Positions 8,108 to 14,939 of a stretch of 21,747 bases of DNA are shown here, in pieces; position 1 is the first letter of the stretch, and each line of letters begins with the position of its first letter. Made by a program: the position numbers and the translations under genes. The stretch lies in IMG/VR virus record IMGVR_UViG_3300032177_000079, positions 1 to 21,747 of that record; one strand, 5' to 3'. The stretch comes from a virus. The notes beneath the pieces were generated by a model. That model saw only the letters and a list, made by a program, of their open reading frames with translations, searched no databases and had not been told where the DNA came from.

Positions 8108-8855
8108 GGTCGATGATGCAAGGAGTGATGGGCTGGCCATCGCCGTCACTCCTGCTCTTCCTCTGCACCGTGGCGTAGACCACGGTGCCCTCGCGACATA
8201 GATCGACAATCTTCAGCCCCATGGTCCAGAGCCTGGCGTTGTACAGGCGGAAGTAGTCGTTGATATCGGCCACTGGGGACCCGAAGAACTCGCTGTATGT
8301 CTTGGTATGCAGCCAGATCTTGGACATAGCCGAGTCAACGAACCAGAAGTTGGGGCATGTCGACGCGCTCAGATTGGCCCACACGTCCCAGAGCAGGTCC
8401 TTCTTGACCGTCATCGCCGTGGGGTCAATATAGATGAGGTCGTACTGGTCGAAGAAGCGGGACTTGATGGCGGCGAGGTCGGCAAAGGAATCACGCGTAC
8501 GGGCCACATATACAGCCGACTCCCCCTCCCCATAGAACATCTCTTTCAGGGCGTCGCAGCAGTCCTTGTCGCGTTCCCAGAAGGCGTGGTGGAGCGCCTT
8601 GCCCAGCGTACGATCCATGCATTGGGCCGCCATGCCCAGCCCACCAAACGGGTGCAGGACGCTGTCGACATTGCTGAAGAACATCTTCGTGGCGCGATTG
8701 ATCGCCTCCATGTGGAGGAGGATGCCCTTGGTATTCTCCTGCAGGAACACCTGGTAGCCGACCTGGCCAACTCCCTTGGCGTTACCTGTCATTGGCACGC
8801 GCATGGGTGCCTCTAGTTTGGTCCCATCACGCAGCGTTATGGTCTGGAAGTCCAT
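8100..8855 (-). CDS. Putative SAM-dependent methyltransferase-fold protein
   Basis: A 251-residue protein starting at an ATG with a GAGAGGA site about 10 bases upstream, and 23 bp after the previous gene. HPFGGLGMAAQ (68-78) resembles the glycine-rich SAM loop (motif I) of class I methyltransferases. An acidic residue at the end of the next strand (AFWERD, E94) and YDLIYIDPTAM (138-148) at the motif IV position fit the same fold. The usual DPPY-type catalytic tetrad of N6-adenine or N4-cytosine methylases is replaced by DPTA, so it may be a divergent or inactive methylase, or act on something other than adenine or cytosine. It is last in the operon that begins with the thymidylate-synthase homologue, which allows a role in nucleotide or DNA modification. 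The fold call is moderate and the substrate is unknown. Confidence 0.45.
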   Translation of the reverse strand: MDFQTITLRDGTKLEAPMRVPMTGNAKGVGQVGYQVFLQENTKGILLHMEAINRATKMFFSNVDSVLHPFGGLGMAAQCMDRTLGKALHHAFWERDKDCCDALKEMFYGEGESAVYVARTRDSFADLAAIKSRFFDQYDLIYIDPTAMTVKKDLLWDVWANLSASTCPNFWFVDSAMSKIWLHTKTYSEFFGSPVADINDYFRLYNARLWTMGLKIVDLCREGTVVYATVQRKSRSDGDGQPITPCIIDLR

Positions 8856-8878
8856 TCTTGAAAATTCCTCTCGGAGAG

Positions 8879-9157
8879 TTAGAGATCAGGATTGATGTAG
8901 GTGCGACCAGGCTCGGCCGCTAGGTCAGCTTCGATGAGCTCGATGTACTTCTGCAGGAAATGCATGGCCTTCTTGAGGTCCTCAAGGCCATTCTTCTTCT
9001 TCCAGCGGGTCATGTACTTGATGACCTGCGCCTGGAAGTAGTCGAGGTCATTGGCCCACACGTAGTCCCAGTGCTGGATGGCCGTGCGGTAGTGCTTCCC
9101 ACCAACTTGCACATCGTTTGCACTAGTGCTTGGTGGATCCGTCGGGGTTGAAGTCAA
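8879..9157 (-). CDS. DUF3310 family phage protein (TTG start)
   Basis: A 92-residue protein containing the DUF3310 (SaV-like) signature: VGGKHYRTAIQHWDYV, then FQAQVIKYMTRWKKKNGLED and LKKAMHFLQKYIEL (about 17-78). This family is widespread in phages and often sits among nucleotide metabolism or replication genes. Its biochemical role is not settled. The start appears to be TTG: a strong GAGGAG lies seven bases upstream, and no ATG precedes the domain. A GTG at codon 16 lacks a ribosome site. The gene overlaps the end of the HD phosphohydrolase by 35 bp. Confidence 0.8.
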   Translation of the reverse strand: MTSTPTDPPSTSANDVQVGGKHYRTAIQHWDYVWANDLDYFQAQVIKYMTRWKKKNGLEDLKKAMHFLQKYIELIEADLAAEPGRTYINPDL

Positions 9158-9704
9158 CGATGAACTCCTCGATGTGAATGAATCGGTTAGATTTCAGCAG
9201 CTCCCACAACTCTATCGCCTGCGTATGACCCTTCAAGGTCGTGTTGAGCAGGTTCAAGCAGTAGCCGATGCCCCGTGACAAGATGGGGGCAAAGATCTCA
9301 TTGCCCGTAGCCATCTCCTCCACACCTTTGAAGCAGAGGTCCATCATGTCGGCATACTTCATCAGGGCGGCGTGCTGCTCTGTGATGGGGTAGCTCGTCA
9401 GTCCTCGCCGCTCCGATACCTCATCTTCGATCTTGTTGAGCATGGCGGCTAGCGGAGGATGGGCCCACTTGGTCGTGGCTGGTATGTCCCCCGTAGCCAG
9501 CTCAGCCGCGTCGTGGTGAAGCGCGTGCTTCACCAAGTAGAGAGGAGGCGCGTCGTCAAACAGGAAGAACAGTATGGCCATCACATTGCACGTATGGTGG
9601 CCAACTGTCTCGGGCTGGGACACGTATCCAACGGTGTGATACCGCTTGATCATGAAGGCCTCGCGGATGAACCCGTAATCAGCCTTCAGGGGTTTCTTCG
9701 ACAT
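9123..9704 (-). CDS. HD-domain phosphohydrolase, YfbR-like 5'-deoxynucleotidase
   Basis: A 193-residue protein with the metal-binding motifs of HD hydrolases: ETVGHHTCNV (H36/H37), ALHHDAAELATGD (H64, D65, E68, D73) followed by IPATTKW, and a later Asp in KYADMMD. The HD segment closely resembles YfbR, which dephosphorylates deoxynucleoside 5'-monophosphates. The start has GAGGAG about eight bases upstream and overlaps the thymidylate-synthase homologue by 26 bp, so they are co-translated. In this context it may remove canonical dTMP or another dNMP so the modified pyrimidine is used. Other phages use HD enzymes to deplete a canonical nucleotide, for example DatZ with dATP in S-2L. Family is confident; the exact substrate is inferred. 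Confidence 0.8.
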   Translation of the reverse strand: MSKKPLKADYGFIREAFMIKRYHTVGYVSQPETVGHHTCNVMAILFFLFDDAPPLYLVKHALHHDAAELATGDIPATTKWAHPPLAAMLNKIEDEVSERRGLTSYPITEQHAALMKYADMMDLCFKGVEEMATGNEIFAPILSRGIGYCLNLLNTTLKGHTQAIELWELLKSNRFIHIEEFIVDFNPDGSTKH

Positions 9705-10650
9705 TTGCCGCCCTCCTCTCGAGCCAGCTCACGCAGGCTTCCCGCCAATCTTCATCGAAGATATTGCGGGCGTGCACCATGGCTACATTGGGCTTGAACT
9801 CCTTATGGGCAACCCAGGCTTCCATCATGGGAACAGCGTTACGGGTGATGACATCGCACTTATACTGCTTGTCGGTATCCAGCCCGTGAAGCACGAACTC
9901 CCAGGCCTCATTGAGGTTGAGGCTGGTGGGTGACCAGACTATGCTGGCGTACAGGCGGTTCTTAGAGTACCACCGAACAGGTGGCCCGTACTTCCTCGTC
10001 CAGTCCTGATAGACGTGGAGGTTATTGGTCATCTGATAGTACGTCCCGGGAACCTTGCCGATGGCACTGGCCACGTACTCCTGCAGCAGAGACATGTGAA
10101 CCACGTTGGCCCCGAGAGCTCCCCATACGACGTCATTGCTGCGGTTGCAGACGGTCATGGTGAGTTGGTCGTTGACCAAGCGGAAGTACACGTGCGTATT
10201 GCACGGAAGGTCCAGGCTAGGCTCCCAATCCTTGTTGGGATCCCACATGGCGATGACAGCTCGCCTGGTCTTGGGGTCTTTCTTGAGGAGTTGGATAACC
10301 TCCTCGATTTGGTTGGTCATGAAGTTGCGGGCCCATCGGTGGCCATAGGCTCCGTTGAGTGAATGCCCATCATCACTGTAGTTCTTGAGGTTCTTGGCGA
10401 ACTGCGCCGGAAACCTCACGCTGTCGCTACCGGACATCATCCACAGAGCTTCCATGAAGTGGAAGAACGGGTTGGCATCGCGGATGGGGTCGAACAACAC
10501 GCGCCGGTTGGGATTCAGATGGGCGATAATGACCGGCTCCTGGAAGGCGTATGCCGGCCCATTTCGGGTATCCTCCAGGTGAGTGAAGTGATGCTGCATA
10601 GTCATCACTTCGTGATAGGCTTCGTTGACGTCAGCAAATGACCAGTTCAT
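9679..10650 (-). CDS. Thymidylate-synthase-fold enzyme, probably dUMP hydroxymethylase
   Basis: A 323-residue thymidylate synthase homologue, longer than bacterial ThyA (~264). Visible motifs are a conserved N-terminal block (RDANPFFHFMEALWMMSG, 57-74), SDDG followed by GAYGHRW (92-106), the catalytic Cys150 in DLPCNTHVYF, the phosphate/base loop RSNDVVWG (170-177) followed by ALGAN (N182), and NNLHVY (209-214). ThyA makes dTMP. Phage relatives such as SPO1 dUMP hydroxymethylase make 5-hydroxymethyl-dUMP with the same fold. The RSND...GANVVHMS version of the loop looks like the phage modification type, and a 5-hmdU kinase-like gene lies nearby, so I favour hydroxymethylase. Ordinary dTMP synthesis cannot be excluded. 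The start overlaps the upstream stop (TAATG). Confidence 0.85.
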   Translation of the reverse strand: MNWSFADVNEAYHEVMTMQHHFTHLEDTRNGPAYAFQEPVIIAHLNPNRRVLFDPIRDANPFFHFMEALWMMSGSDSVRFPAQFAKNLKNYSDDGHSLNGAYGHRWARNFMTNQIEEVIQLLKKDPKTRRAVIAMWDPNKDWEPSLDLPCNTHVYFRLVNDQLTMTVCNRSNDVVWGALGANVVHMSLLQEYVASAIGKVPGTYYQMTNNLHVYQDWTRKYGPPVRWYSKNRLYASIVWSPTSLNLNEAWEFVLHGLDTDKQYKCDVITRNAVPMMEAWVAHKEFKPNVAMVHARNIFDEDWREACVSWLERRAANVEETPEG

Positions 10651-10895
10651 TAGCGGCTCCAGAGAGTACGGAAACGGCCAGGAGAATCGATGTACACGCG
10701 TACCTGGCCAATGGTGAGACGAACGCTTACGATGTCCACCCCACGGCTGGTATCGTGGATCACCATGGGGATCTTGGTGGAGATGACTTCCGCCATGGTG
10801 GCGCGGAGCGCGCTACGGAGACTGTAGTAGCGACGCTTCTTGTTCACCCTGCCGGAGTTTGGTACGAGAAGGAGGTTACGAGTGCTAGACTTCAT
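10650..10895 (-). CDS. Small unknown protein leading the thymidylate-synthase operon
   Basis: An 81-residue basic protein (MKSSTRNLLLVPNSGRVNKK at the start). The chosen ATG has GAGG six bases upstream; the in-frame GTG four codons earlier lacks a site. The body ends in beta-like sequence (VRLTIGQVRVYID, then SPGRFRTLW). The strongly positive N-terminus could bind nucleic acid, but no domain is recognised. It is the first gene after promoter P3, with a leader of about 34 bases, and its stop overlaps the start of the thymidylate-synthase homologue (TAATG). Confidence 0.6.
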   Translation of the reverse strand: MKSSTRNLLLVPNSGRVNKKRRYYSLRSALRATMAEVISTKIPMVIHDTSRGVDIVSVRLTIGQVRVYIDSPGRFRTLWSR

Positions 10896-10935
10896 GAGAT
10901 TCCTCACTAGAACACGGCGGTATGCCGTATCTACT

Positions 10936-10977
10936 ATTATAACCTGTATACGCTACGAGGTAAAGTCCACTACGTTC
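10936..10977 (-). promoter_or_regulatory. Promoter P3 (repeated sigma70-like phage promoter)
   Basis: On the - strand, TTTACC (10964-10959) is followed by a 17-bp spacer and a perfect TATAAT (10941-10936). The -35 lies in a conserved block (10957-10977) shared with P1 and P2: GAACGTAG followed by TGGACTTTACCTC. It should start transcription near 10929 and serve the 81-aa protein, thymidylate-synthase homologue, HD hydrolase, DUF3310 and methyltransferase-like genes. Confidence 0.85.
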
Positions 10978-11153
10978 GTGAATAGTCGCTCTGAAAACCG
11001 TCCCTCGGAGGATATTCCACGAAAGGCGCGGGGTAGGGTACGGGGCTTTCTTTCAGGGAGCGTGTTCTAACGCTCTAGAACCAGGTTTAAGGCCTGGCCC
11101 GGCGGCGCGGCTAGGGGTAGCCTACCCTAGCCGCTGGCCAGTTTTCTAGAGCG
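10978..11153. other. Structured intergenic region with cruciform potential
   Basis: Together with P3 this fills a ~258-bp gap between the 81-aa gene and the hypermodification gene. Perfect 14-bp arms CTAACGCTCTAGAA (11067-11080) and TTCTAGAGCGTTAG (11144-11157) enclose two more hairpins: a perfect 10-bp stem GCGGCTAGGG/CCCTAGCCGC (11107-11134, 8-base loop) and CCAGG/CCTGG (11081-11097). The right arm includes the stop codon of the upstream gene. A G-run cluster (11030-11058) lies next to it. No U-tract follows the stems in the - direction, so it is not a textbook intrinsic terminator. It could separate two transcription units, protect RNA ends or act in replication. No convincing ORF was seen. 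Confidence 0.7.
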
Positions 11154-11975
11154 TTAGGGCTTGCCCCACCCGTCATATCTTCCCCGTGGGACACCCTGCC
11201 CGAGCTTGGTACGCATGTACTTGTCAAACTCGCACAAGCAGTTCTGGATGTCCTGCAGGCAGAGGTTGGTCTTCAGTTGAGACGCCAGTTCCCTCATCTC
11301 CTCTAGCCCATCTTCCTGACTAGGCTGGAAGTTGATGGGACGATCGTACAGACGGTTGAGTCCTCGGCTAGACCCTGGCCCAAGAGAGGCCCAGGTATAC
11401 CAGTCTGGAGCATCGCGTAGAATGGAGGTCCGCTTGAGATCCGCCAGTACCTGGCCCGCCATGAACGATCCCACCCCATTGTACTCCACGAGAGTATTGA
11501 ACGTATCCTCCAGAGTATAGTGTATATGTGGGGGTCTGGTGAAGTACTCGTTCGCGTTATCGGTCACGAGAATATTCTTCGGAGACCTAGACCCATACTG
11601 CGATACCATATAGGCGCCAGTATAGACCTTAACACCGCGAGCCTTGCGCGACTCCAGGCACTCGAAGACGCGCTCCTTGCTCCAGAGGATGGGGAACCCC
11701 AACTCCTCCAGAGTATCGGGCCAATTGATCGTACGGCCCAGGATAATGGCAGGCACGAAGTTCTTCTCCTGCCAGTATTTCGGCTGGCGCCAGTTCAGGG
11801 CGAACCAGCGAGTGACTCGGTCGTGCTCCCGGCTGACATTGCAGAACTTGAACTGCTGCAGGATGGGGTCGTGAGTCCAAGGCTTGGGCTCCCCAGCTTC
11901 CTTCTGCACACGAATCCGCTCACGCTCAGACATCCAGTAGCGGAGGTCCTCTACTGCGTTATTGTTCAGAGGCAT
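11154..11975 (-). CDS. Thymine hypermodification protein, 5-hmdU kinase helical / aGPT-PPlase-like family
   Basis: A 273-residue protein. PWTHDPILQQFKFCNVSRE and HDRVTRWFALNW (32-62), and near the C-terminus LCEFDKYMRTKLG with VPRGRYDGW, match the signature I associate with the phage 'DNA base hypermodification' families. These are the 5-hmdU DNA kinase helical domain and the alpha-glutamyl/putrescinyl thymine pyrophosphorylase clades defined computationally by Iyer, Aravind and colleagues. Such proteins act on phosphorylated 5-hydroxymethyluracil in DNA and are distantly glycosylase-like. The gene overlaps the P-loop kinase by 17 bp, which suggests the two work as a pair. In some phages the two domains are fused in one polypeptide; here they would be split. 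Family is fairly confident. The exact clade and reaction are not settled. Confidence 0.72.
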   Translation of the reverse strand: MPLNNNAVEDLRYWMSERERIRVQKEAGEPKPWTHDPILQQFKFCNVSREHDRVTRWFALNWRQPKYWQEKNFVPAIILGRTINWPDTLEELGFPILWSKERVFECLESRKARGVKVYTGAYMVSQYGSRSPKNILVTDNANEYFTRPPHIHYTLEDTFNTLVEYNGVGSFMAGQVLADLKRTSILRDAPDWYTWASLGPGSSRGLNRLYDRPINFQPSQEDGLEEMRELASQLKTNLCLQDIQNCLCEFDKYMRTKLGQGVPRGRYDGWGKP

Positions 11976-12534
11976 GGTAAAGGTCCAGTAGTTTGAGGCC
12001 AGGGTTGCGATGATTGATCACCGCCGTCTTGCGAACGGGGCACTTGTCACCATGGTCGAGCCGGTACTTCAGCCGGATGATGGCCCGGTACTTGTCGATG
12101 GTATTGTCCGGATTGAAGGCAGTCTTCGTACCGCGAGCCTCGCGCCGCTTGATGACTCGCTCCAGGCACACCTCGAGAGGCGTGTCCAGGAAGGCGAAGA
12201 CGTGATCGTCGCCGAATTGCTCGCTGGCCGTGCCGATCCTCCCGTAGAAGCCCGATTGGAGCAGCCCCTCGTAGAAGACGTGTCCCTGCGGGCCATACTT
12301 GAGAAGAAGCGCGATATGATCATCGGCCTCACCCAGAGCATCCAAACCGCCACAGGTAGTCTCGTACGGGCCCAGGATGAACAGGGGCTTCTTGAGGTCA
12401 GGGAGTTGAACACGATACCCCTCGGGGCGATTCTTGAAGATGGGAAGGGGATAACGTGGGGCTCCAAAGCTCATTAGTTCGCGAGCTGCGGTAGTCTTGC
12501 CGGAACCGCTAGTTCCGTGTAGCTTTATCAGCAC
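11959..12534 (-). CDS. P-loop kinase, putative 5-hydroxymethyl-dU DNA kinase
   Basis: A 191-residue P-loop NTPase. The Walker A motif GTSGSGKT (7-14) sits at the very N-terminus, with a later VFAFLDTPLEVCLERVIKRR segment (Walker-B-like strand plus Arg-rich lid) of the nucleoside/nucleotide-kinase type. The start is GTG, decided by GGAGG six bases upstream, and overlaps the helicase end by 26 bp. In phages with hypermodified thymidine, a P-loop kinase phosphorylates the 5-hydroxymethyl group of 5-hmdU within DNA, giving the leaving group for later steps. The overlapping hypermodification-family gene directly downstream makes this the most likely role. A deoxynucleotide kinase acting on free hmdUMP is the main alternative. 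Confidence 0.7.
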   Translation of the reverse strand: MLIKLHGTSGSGKTTAARELMSFGAPRYPLPIFKNRPEGYRVQLPDLKKPLFILGPYETTCGGLDALGEADDHIALLLKYGPQGHVFYEGLLQSGFYGRIGTASEQFGDDHVFAFLDTPLEVCLERVIKRREARGTKTAFNPDNTIDKYRAIIRLKYRLDHGDKCPVRKTAVINHRNPGLKLLDLYHASEQ

Positions 12535-13870
12535 GAATAGCCTCCATGAAGTTGCGTTGAGTAGCTGCTTTGTCGAGCAGTGTTCTTGCTACGGAGAAGT
12601 CGAGGGTTCCACCGGCGAGTATTCGGTGAACGAAAACTCGATTTGCATTTTGGCCTTGTCTCCAGACACGCTTGTACGATTGATGGTATAAGTCAAGATC
12701 CCACGTGAGCCCGTAGAAGCACACATGGTGGCAACTTCCTTGGAGATTAAGTCCATGACCGGCCGAAGCAGGATGTCCAAGTAGGACTGGTATATCCCCT
12801 GCATTGAAGGCGTCGATGGTGGCATCAAGTTTACTTCCAGACATTCCGGTGAGGCAGGGGGCGTCTTTGAAGACACGGCGTATCCTTTCGAGGTCGTGCT
12901 GGAACTCGTAGAAGCATAGTAGGGGATTGCCCTGTAGTTGCTCCACCAAGTCGTTCAGGGCAGCGGTCTTGATGTCGTGTATGAAATGGTACATGTGATT
13001 CTGGTCATACACGCCTCCATTCGCCACCTGTCGGCACTTGCTCCCCGAGGCGGCTGCGTTGACGCTGAGGATAACCGCGTCTCCCACCTCCGCCAGGAAC
13101 TCGTCCTCGAAGTCCTTATAGATCTGGCGGGACTTCTCATCGAGATCTACGACGATGTCGTTGAATATGAGCTCGGGCATGTCCAAGTGATCTTCAGCCG
13201 ACAGGCGCATCACGTATGGGCGGATACGATCCTGAATACGCTCTGCAGCGCCAGGCTGAAGCTTGTAGTCGTATCCCCCATAACCCGTCTGCATGAAGTA
13301 CTGGGCCCGGAAGTGAGTGATATACCGGCCCAGGGCCTGCCCCACGTCCATGATGTAGCACTGGCCAAAGAGGTCCATGTAGCCGTTGGGAGCTGGCTCA
13401 CCCGTTAGGATCAGCCTACGTTTGAAGTAAGGCAGAGCAGGCTTGATCAACTTGAATCTAGCTGTCGAGTAGTCCTTGAACTTCGTGGATTCATCGACCA
13501 CCAGCATGTCGGGATCTAGCTTGCGAAGCCCGCCGCTAGTGACCAGCCACTTCAGCCCCTCGGGGTTGATGAGGTAGATGTCGGATATCTGATCCAGCGC
13601 CCGTTCCTTGTCATCCCCATGTAGGATCGTATAGCTGAGGTGGCGGAACTCGTCCCACTTCTTGATCTCATCGGGCCATACCTTGTACATCGGCCTGATG
13701 GGGGCGATGATGAGCACGCGCTTCACGTGGTCCGTCTTGCGAAGGTGCGTGATGCAGGCAAGGGTCGTAGACGTCTTGCCCATGCCAGGATCTAGAAAGA
13801 TCCCAGCATTGCAGTTCTGAAGGATGAACTTCAGAGCATCAAACTGATACGGTTTGGGAATCCAGTTCAC
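12509..13870 (-). CDS. SNF2/superfamily 2 DNA helicase
   Basis: A 453-residue SF2 helicase of the SNF2-like phage type. Motifs in order: N-terminal Gln site (PYQFDALKFI), Walker A DPGMGKTS (27-34), motif Ia LIIAPIRPMYKVW, motif II DEST (126-129), motif III LTGEPAPNG (155-163), motif V HPASAGHGLNLQ (366-377) and motif VI QSYKRVWRQGQ (397-407). It should be an ATP-driven DNA translocase acting in replication, recombination or repair. The start is GTG inside the preceding stop (GTGA), with GGGGA six bases upstream. It sits between the two hypermodification-family genes, so it may also expose DNA to modifying enzymes, but that is inference. Confidence 0.92.
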   Translation of the reverse strand: MNWIPKPYQFDALKFILQNCNAGIFLDPGMGKTSTTLACITHLRKTDHVKRVLIIAPIRPMYKVWPDEIKKWDEFRHLSYTILHGDDKERALDQISDIYLINPEGLKWLVTSGGLRKLDPDMLVVDESTKFKDYSTARFKLIKPALPYFKRRLILTGEPAPNGYMDLFGQCYIMDVGQALGRYITHFRAQYFMQTGYGGYDYKLQPGAAERIQDRIRPYVMRLSAEDHLDMPELIFNDIVVDLDEKSRQIYKDFEDEFLAEVGDAVILSVNAAASGSKCRQVANGGVYDQNHMYHFIHDIKTAALNDLVEQLQGNPLLCFYEFQHDLERIRRVFKDAPCLTGMSGSKLDATIDAFNAGDIPVLLGHPASAGHGLNLQGSCHHVCFYGLTWDLDLYHQSYKRVWRQGQNANRVFVHRILAGGTLDFSVARTLLDKAATQRNFMEAIRADKATRN

Positions 13871-14070
13871 GATTTGTCCCCAGAGAGCAGGTTATGTCCT
13901 ACTGCGTAAGTCTCCCAGCCCTCCTTTGCCCTGGCAGTAAGGAACTCCCAGGCTGTGTGGTCACTTTTTACTAACACTACGTCGTGCGCCGTAGGAAAGT
14001 GGCAATCGGCAGGAATCATCCTTACGTATTTGGGGTTTTTACGTTCGTAGAGCATTTGTCCGGGACTCAT
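13867..14070 (-). CDS. Small unknown protein between hypermodification gene and helicase
   Basis: A 67-residue protein starting MSPGQMLYERKNPKYVRMIP. The ATG overlaps the upstream stop (ATGA), and its own stop overlaps the helicase start (GTGA), so translation of three genes is chained. The sequence is compact, with a conserved look in PADCHFPTAHDVVLVK and a C-terminal WEFLTARAKEGWETY helix. No known domain was recognised. Its position between a pyrophosphorylase-like protein and a helicase allows an accessory or adaptor role, which is only a suggestion. Confidence 0.65.
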   Translation of the reverse strand: MSPGQMLYERKNPKYVRMIPADCHFPTAHDVVLVKSDHTAWEFLTARAKEGWETYAVGHNLLSGDKS

Positions 14071-14939
14071 TCCAGCTCGCACGTAAAGGTGGTGAGAAGG
14101 AAGTCGTCGGGGAACATCATGATCATCTTGCTGGCCTTGTCCCCGTAGCCGATCAGCGATTTGCGCTTGTCCAGTACGTCATCACCCACGATGTGATTGC
14201 CGTACTTGGCCCGCTTCCAGTCGCACAGGATTGTCTCCACCTCGGCCGGCCCGATCAGTCGGTCGAAGAGAGGTGGGGCCAATAGACCAAGCGGCTTTAG
14301 CCTCTCACACGTCGCCTCAAAAGCACGAGCAACGACCTCGTTGGGGTAGAGCAGAGACGCGGCCTGGGCCGGTAGGGTGGGCAAGTTGATACTCAGCCCT
14401 GCGTAGTTGGTGATGGTCAGCCCAAGGCAGCGATCCATGTAGTCGCAGATCTTCAGGACGAAGTAAGACCCGAACCCGATGAGGTGCTTCTCGCAGTGCT
14501 TCATGACTTGATAGTACGTCCTGGGCATTTGCGTGAAGAACAGGTCAGGATCGGGGCTATATGCCCGCATGGAGGCCAGGCTACGCAGGCCCTGCGCTCC
14601 TCGCCAGTGCCGCCGTTCAGCTGCTCGCGGGGCCGTGGGATAGTGGCTGACAATGAAGTCCCAGAAATCGTCCCCTTCGTTATCGGCTGCCATCGCCGCC
14701 GTTCCCGTGTGGTAGAACGTGAGCATGGCCACAGCAAAGCGGGTAGCCCATCCGTTACCGAATGCGTCGCGAGCCCGGTAGATGGCGAAGTAGACCGGAT
14801 CGATGTCGCCCGTGTAGATGTCTACCCGCGCGAACTCTTCAAAGGTTCTGATTCTTTGCGGTAATACGGTCGATTGCAGCGCACCCGTCGCGCTCATTAT
14901 CGACCAATTCAACTGAACAACCGAACTTTCTGAGGACAT
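14067..14939 (-). CDS. Putative thymine pyrophosphorylase / amino:DNA transferase (aGPT-PPlase clade 2-like)
   Basis: About 290 residues with the chosen start. Motifs resemble the alpha-glutamyl/putrescinyl thymine pyrophosphorylase clade 2 family: ERRHWRGAQGLRSL (108-121), GFGSYFVLKICDYMDRC (155-171), INLPTLPAQAASLLYP (184-199) and VETILCDWKRAKYGNHIVGD (234-253). In characterised or predicted phage pathways, these enzymes replace the phosphate on 5-phospho- or pyrophospho-methyl-dU in DNA with an amine such as an amino acid or putrescine. Start: ATG at 14939 has AGGAG ten bases upstream. An ATG at 14897 is possible but has no site. Either overlaps the VRR-NUC gene. The match is from memory of family motifs, so family is moderate and substrate unknown. 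Confidence 0.65.
   Translation of the reverse strand: MSSESSVVQLNWSIMSATGALQSTVLPQRIRTFEEFARVDIYTGDIDPVYFAIYRARDAFGNGWATRFAVAMLTFYHTGTAAMAADNEGDDFWDFIVSHYPTAPRAAERRHWRGAQGLRSLASMRAYSPDPDLFFTQMPRTYYQVMKHCEKHLIGFGSYFVLKICDYMDRCLGLTITNYAGLSINLPTLPAQAASLLYPNEVVARAFEATCERLKPLGLLAPPLFDRLIGPAEVETILCDWKRAKYGNHIVGDDVLDKRKSLIGYGDKASKMIMMFPDDFLLTTFTCELE

Noticed and set aside
10840-11070. + strand open frame of 76 codons across the P3 gap
   Set aside because: It runs through the promoter and into the structured region, has no ribosome site, and is Arg/Ser-rich without domain character.
11067-11157. Inverted repeats as an intrinsic terminator
   Set aside because: The stems are strong but no U-tract follows in the - direction, and only a four-T run follows in the + direction, so it is listed as a structured region.
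11976-11987. TGGACCTTTACC on the - strand just before the 273-aa gene, resembling the repeated promoter core
   Set aside because: It has an extra C, lacks the conserved upstream block, and no TATAAT follows at 17 bp.
12010-12477. + strand open frame of 155 codons opposite the kinase
   Set aside because: The kinase frame has a clear P-loop and ribosome site; this frame has neither.
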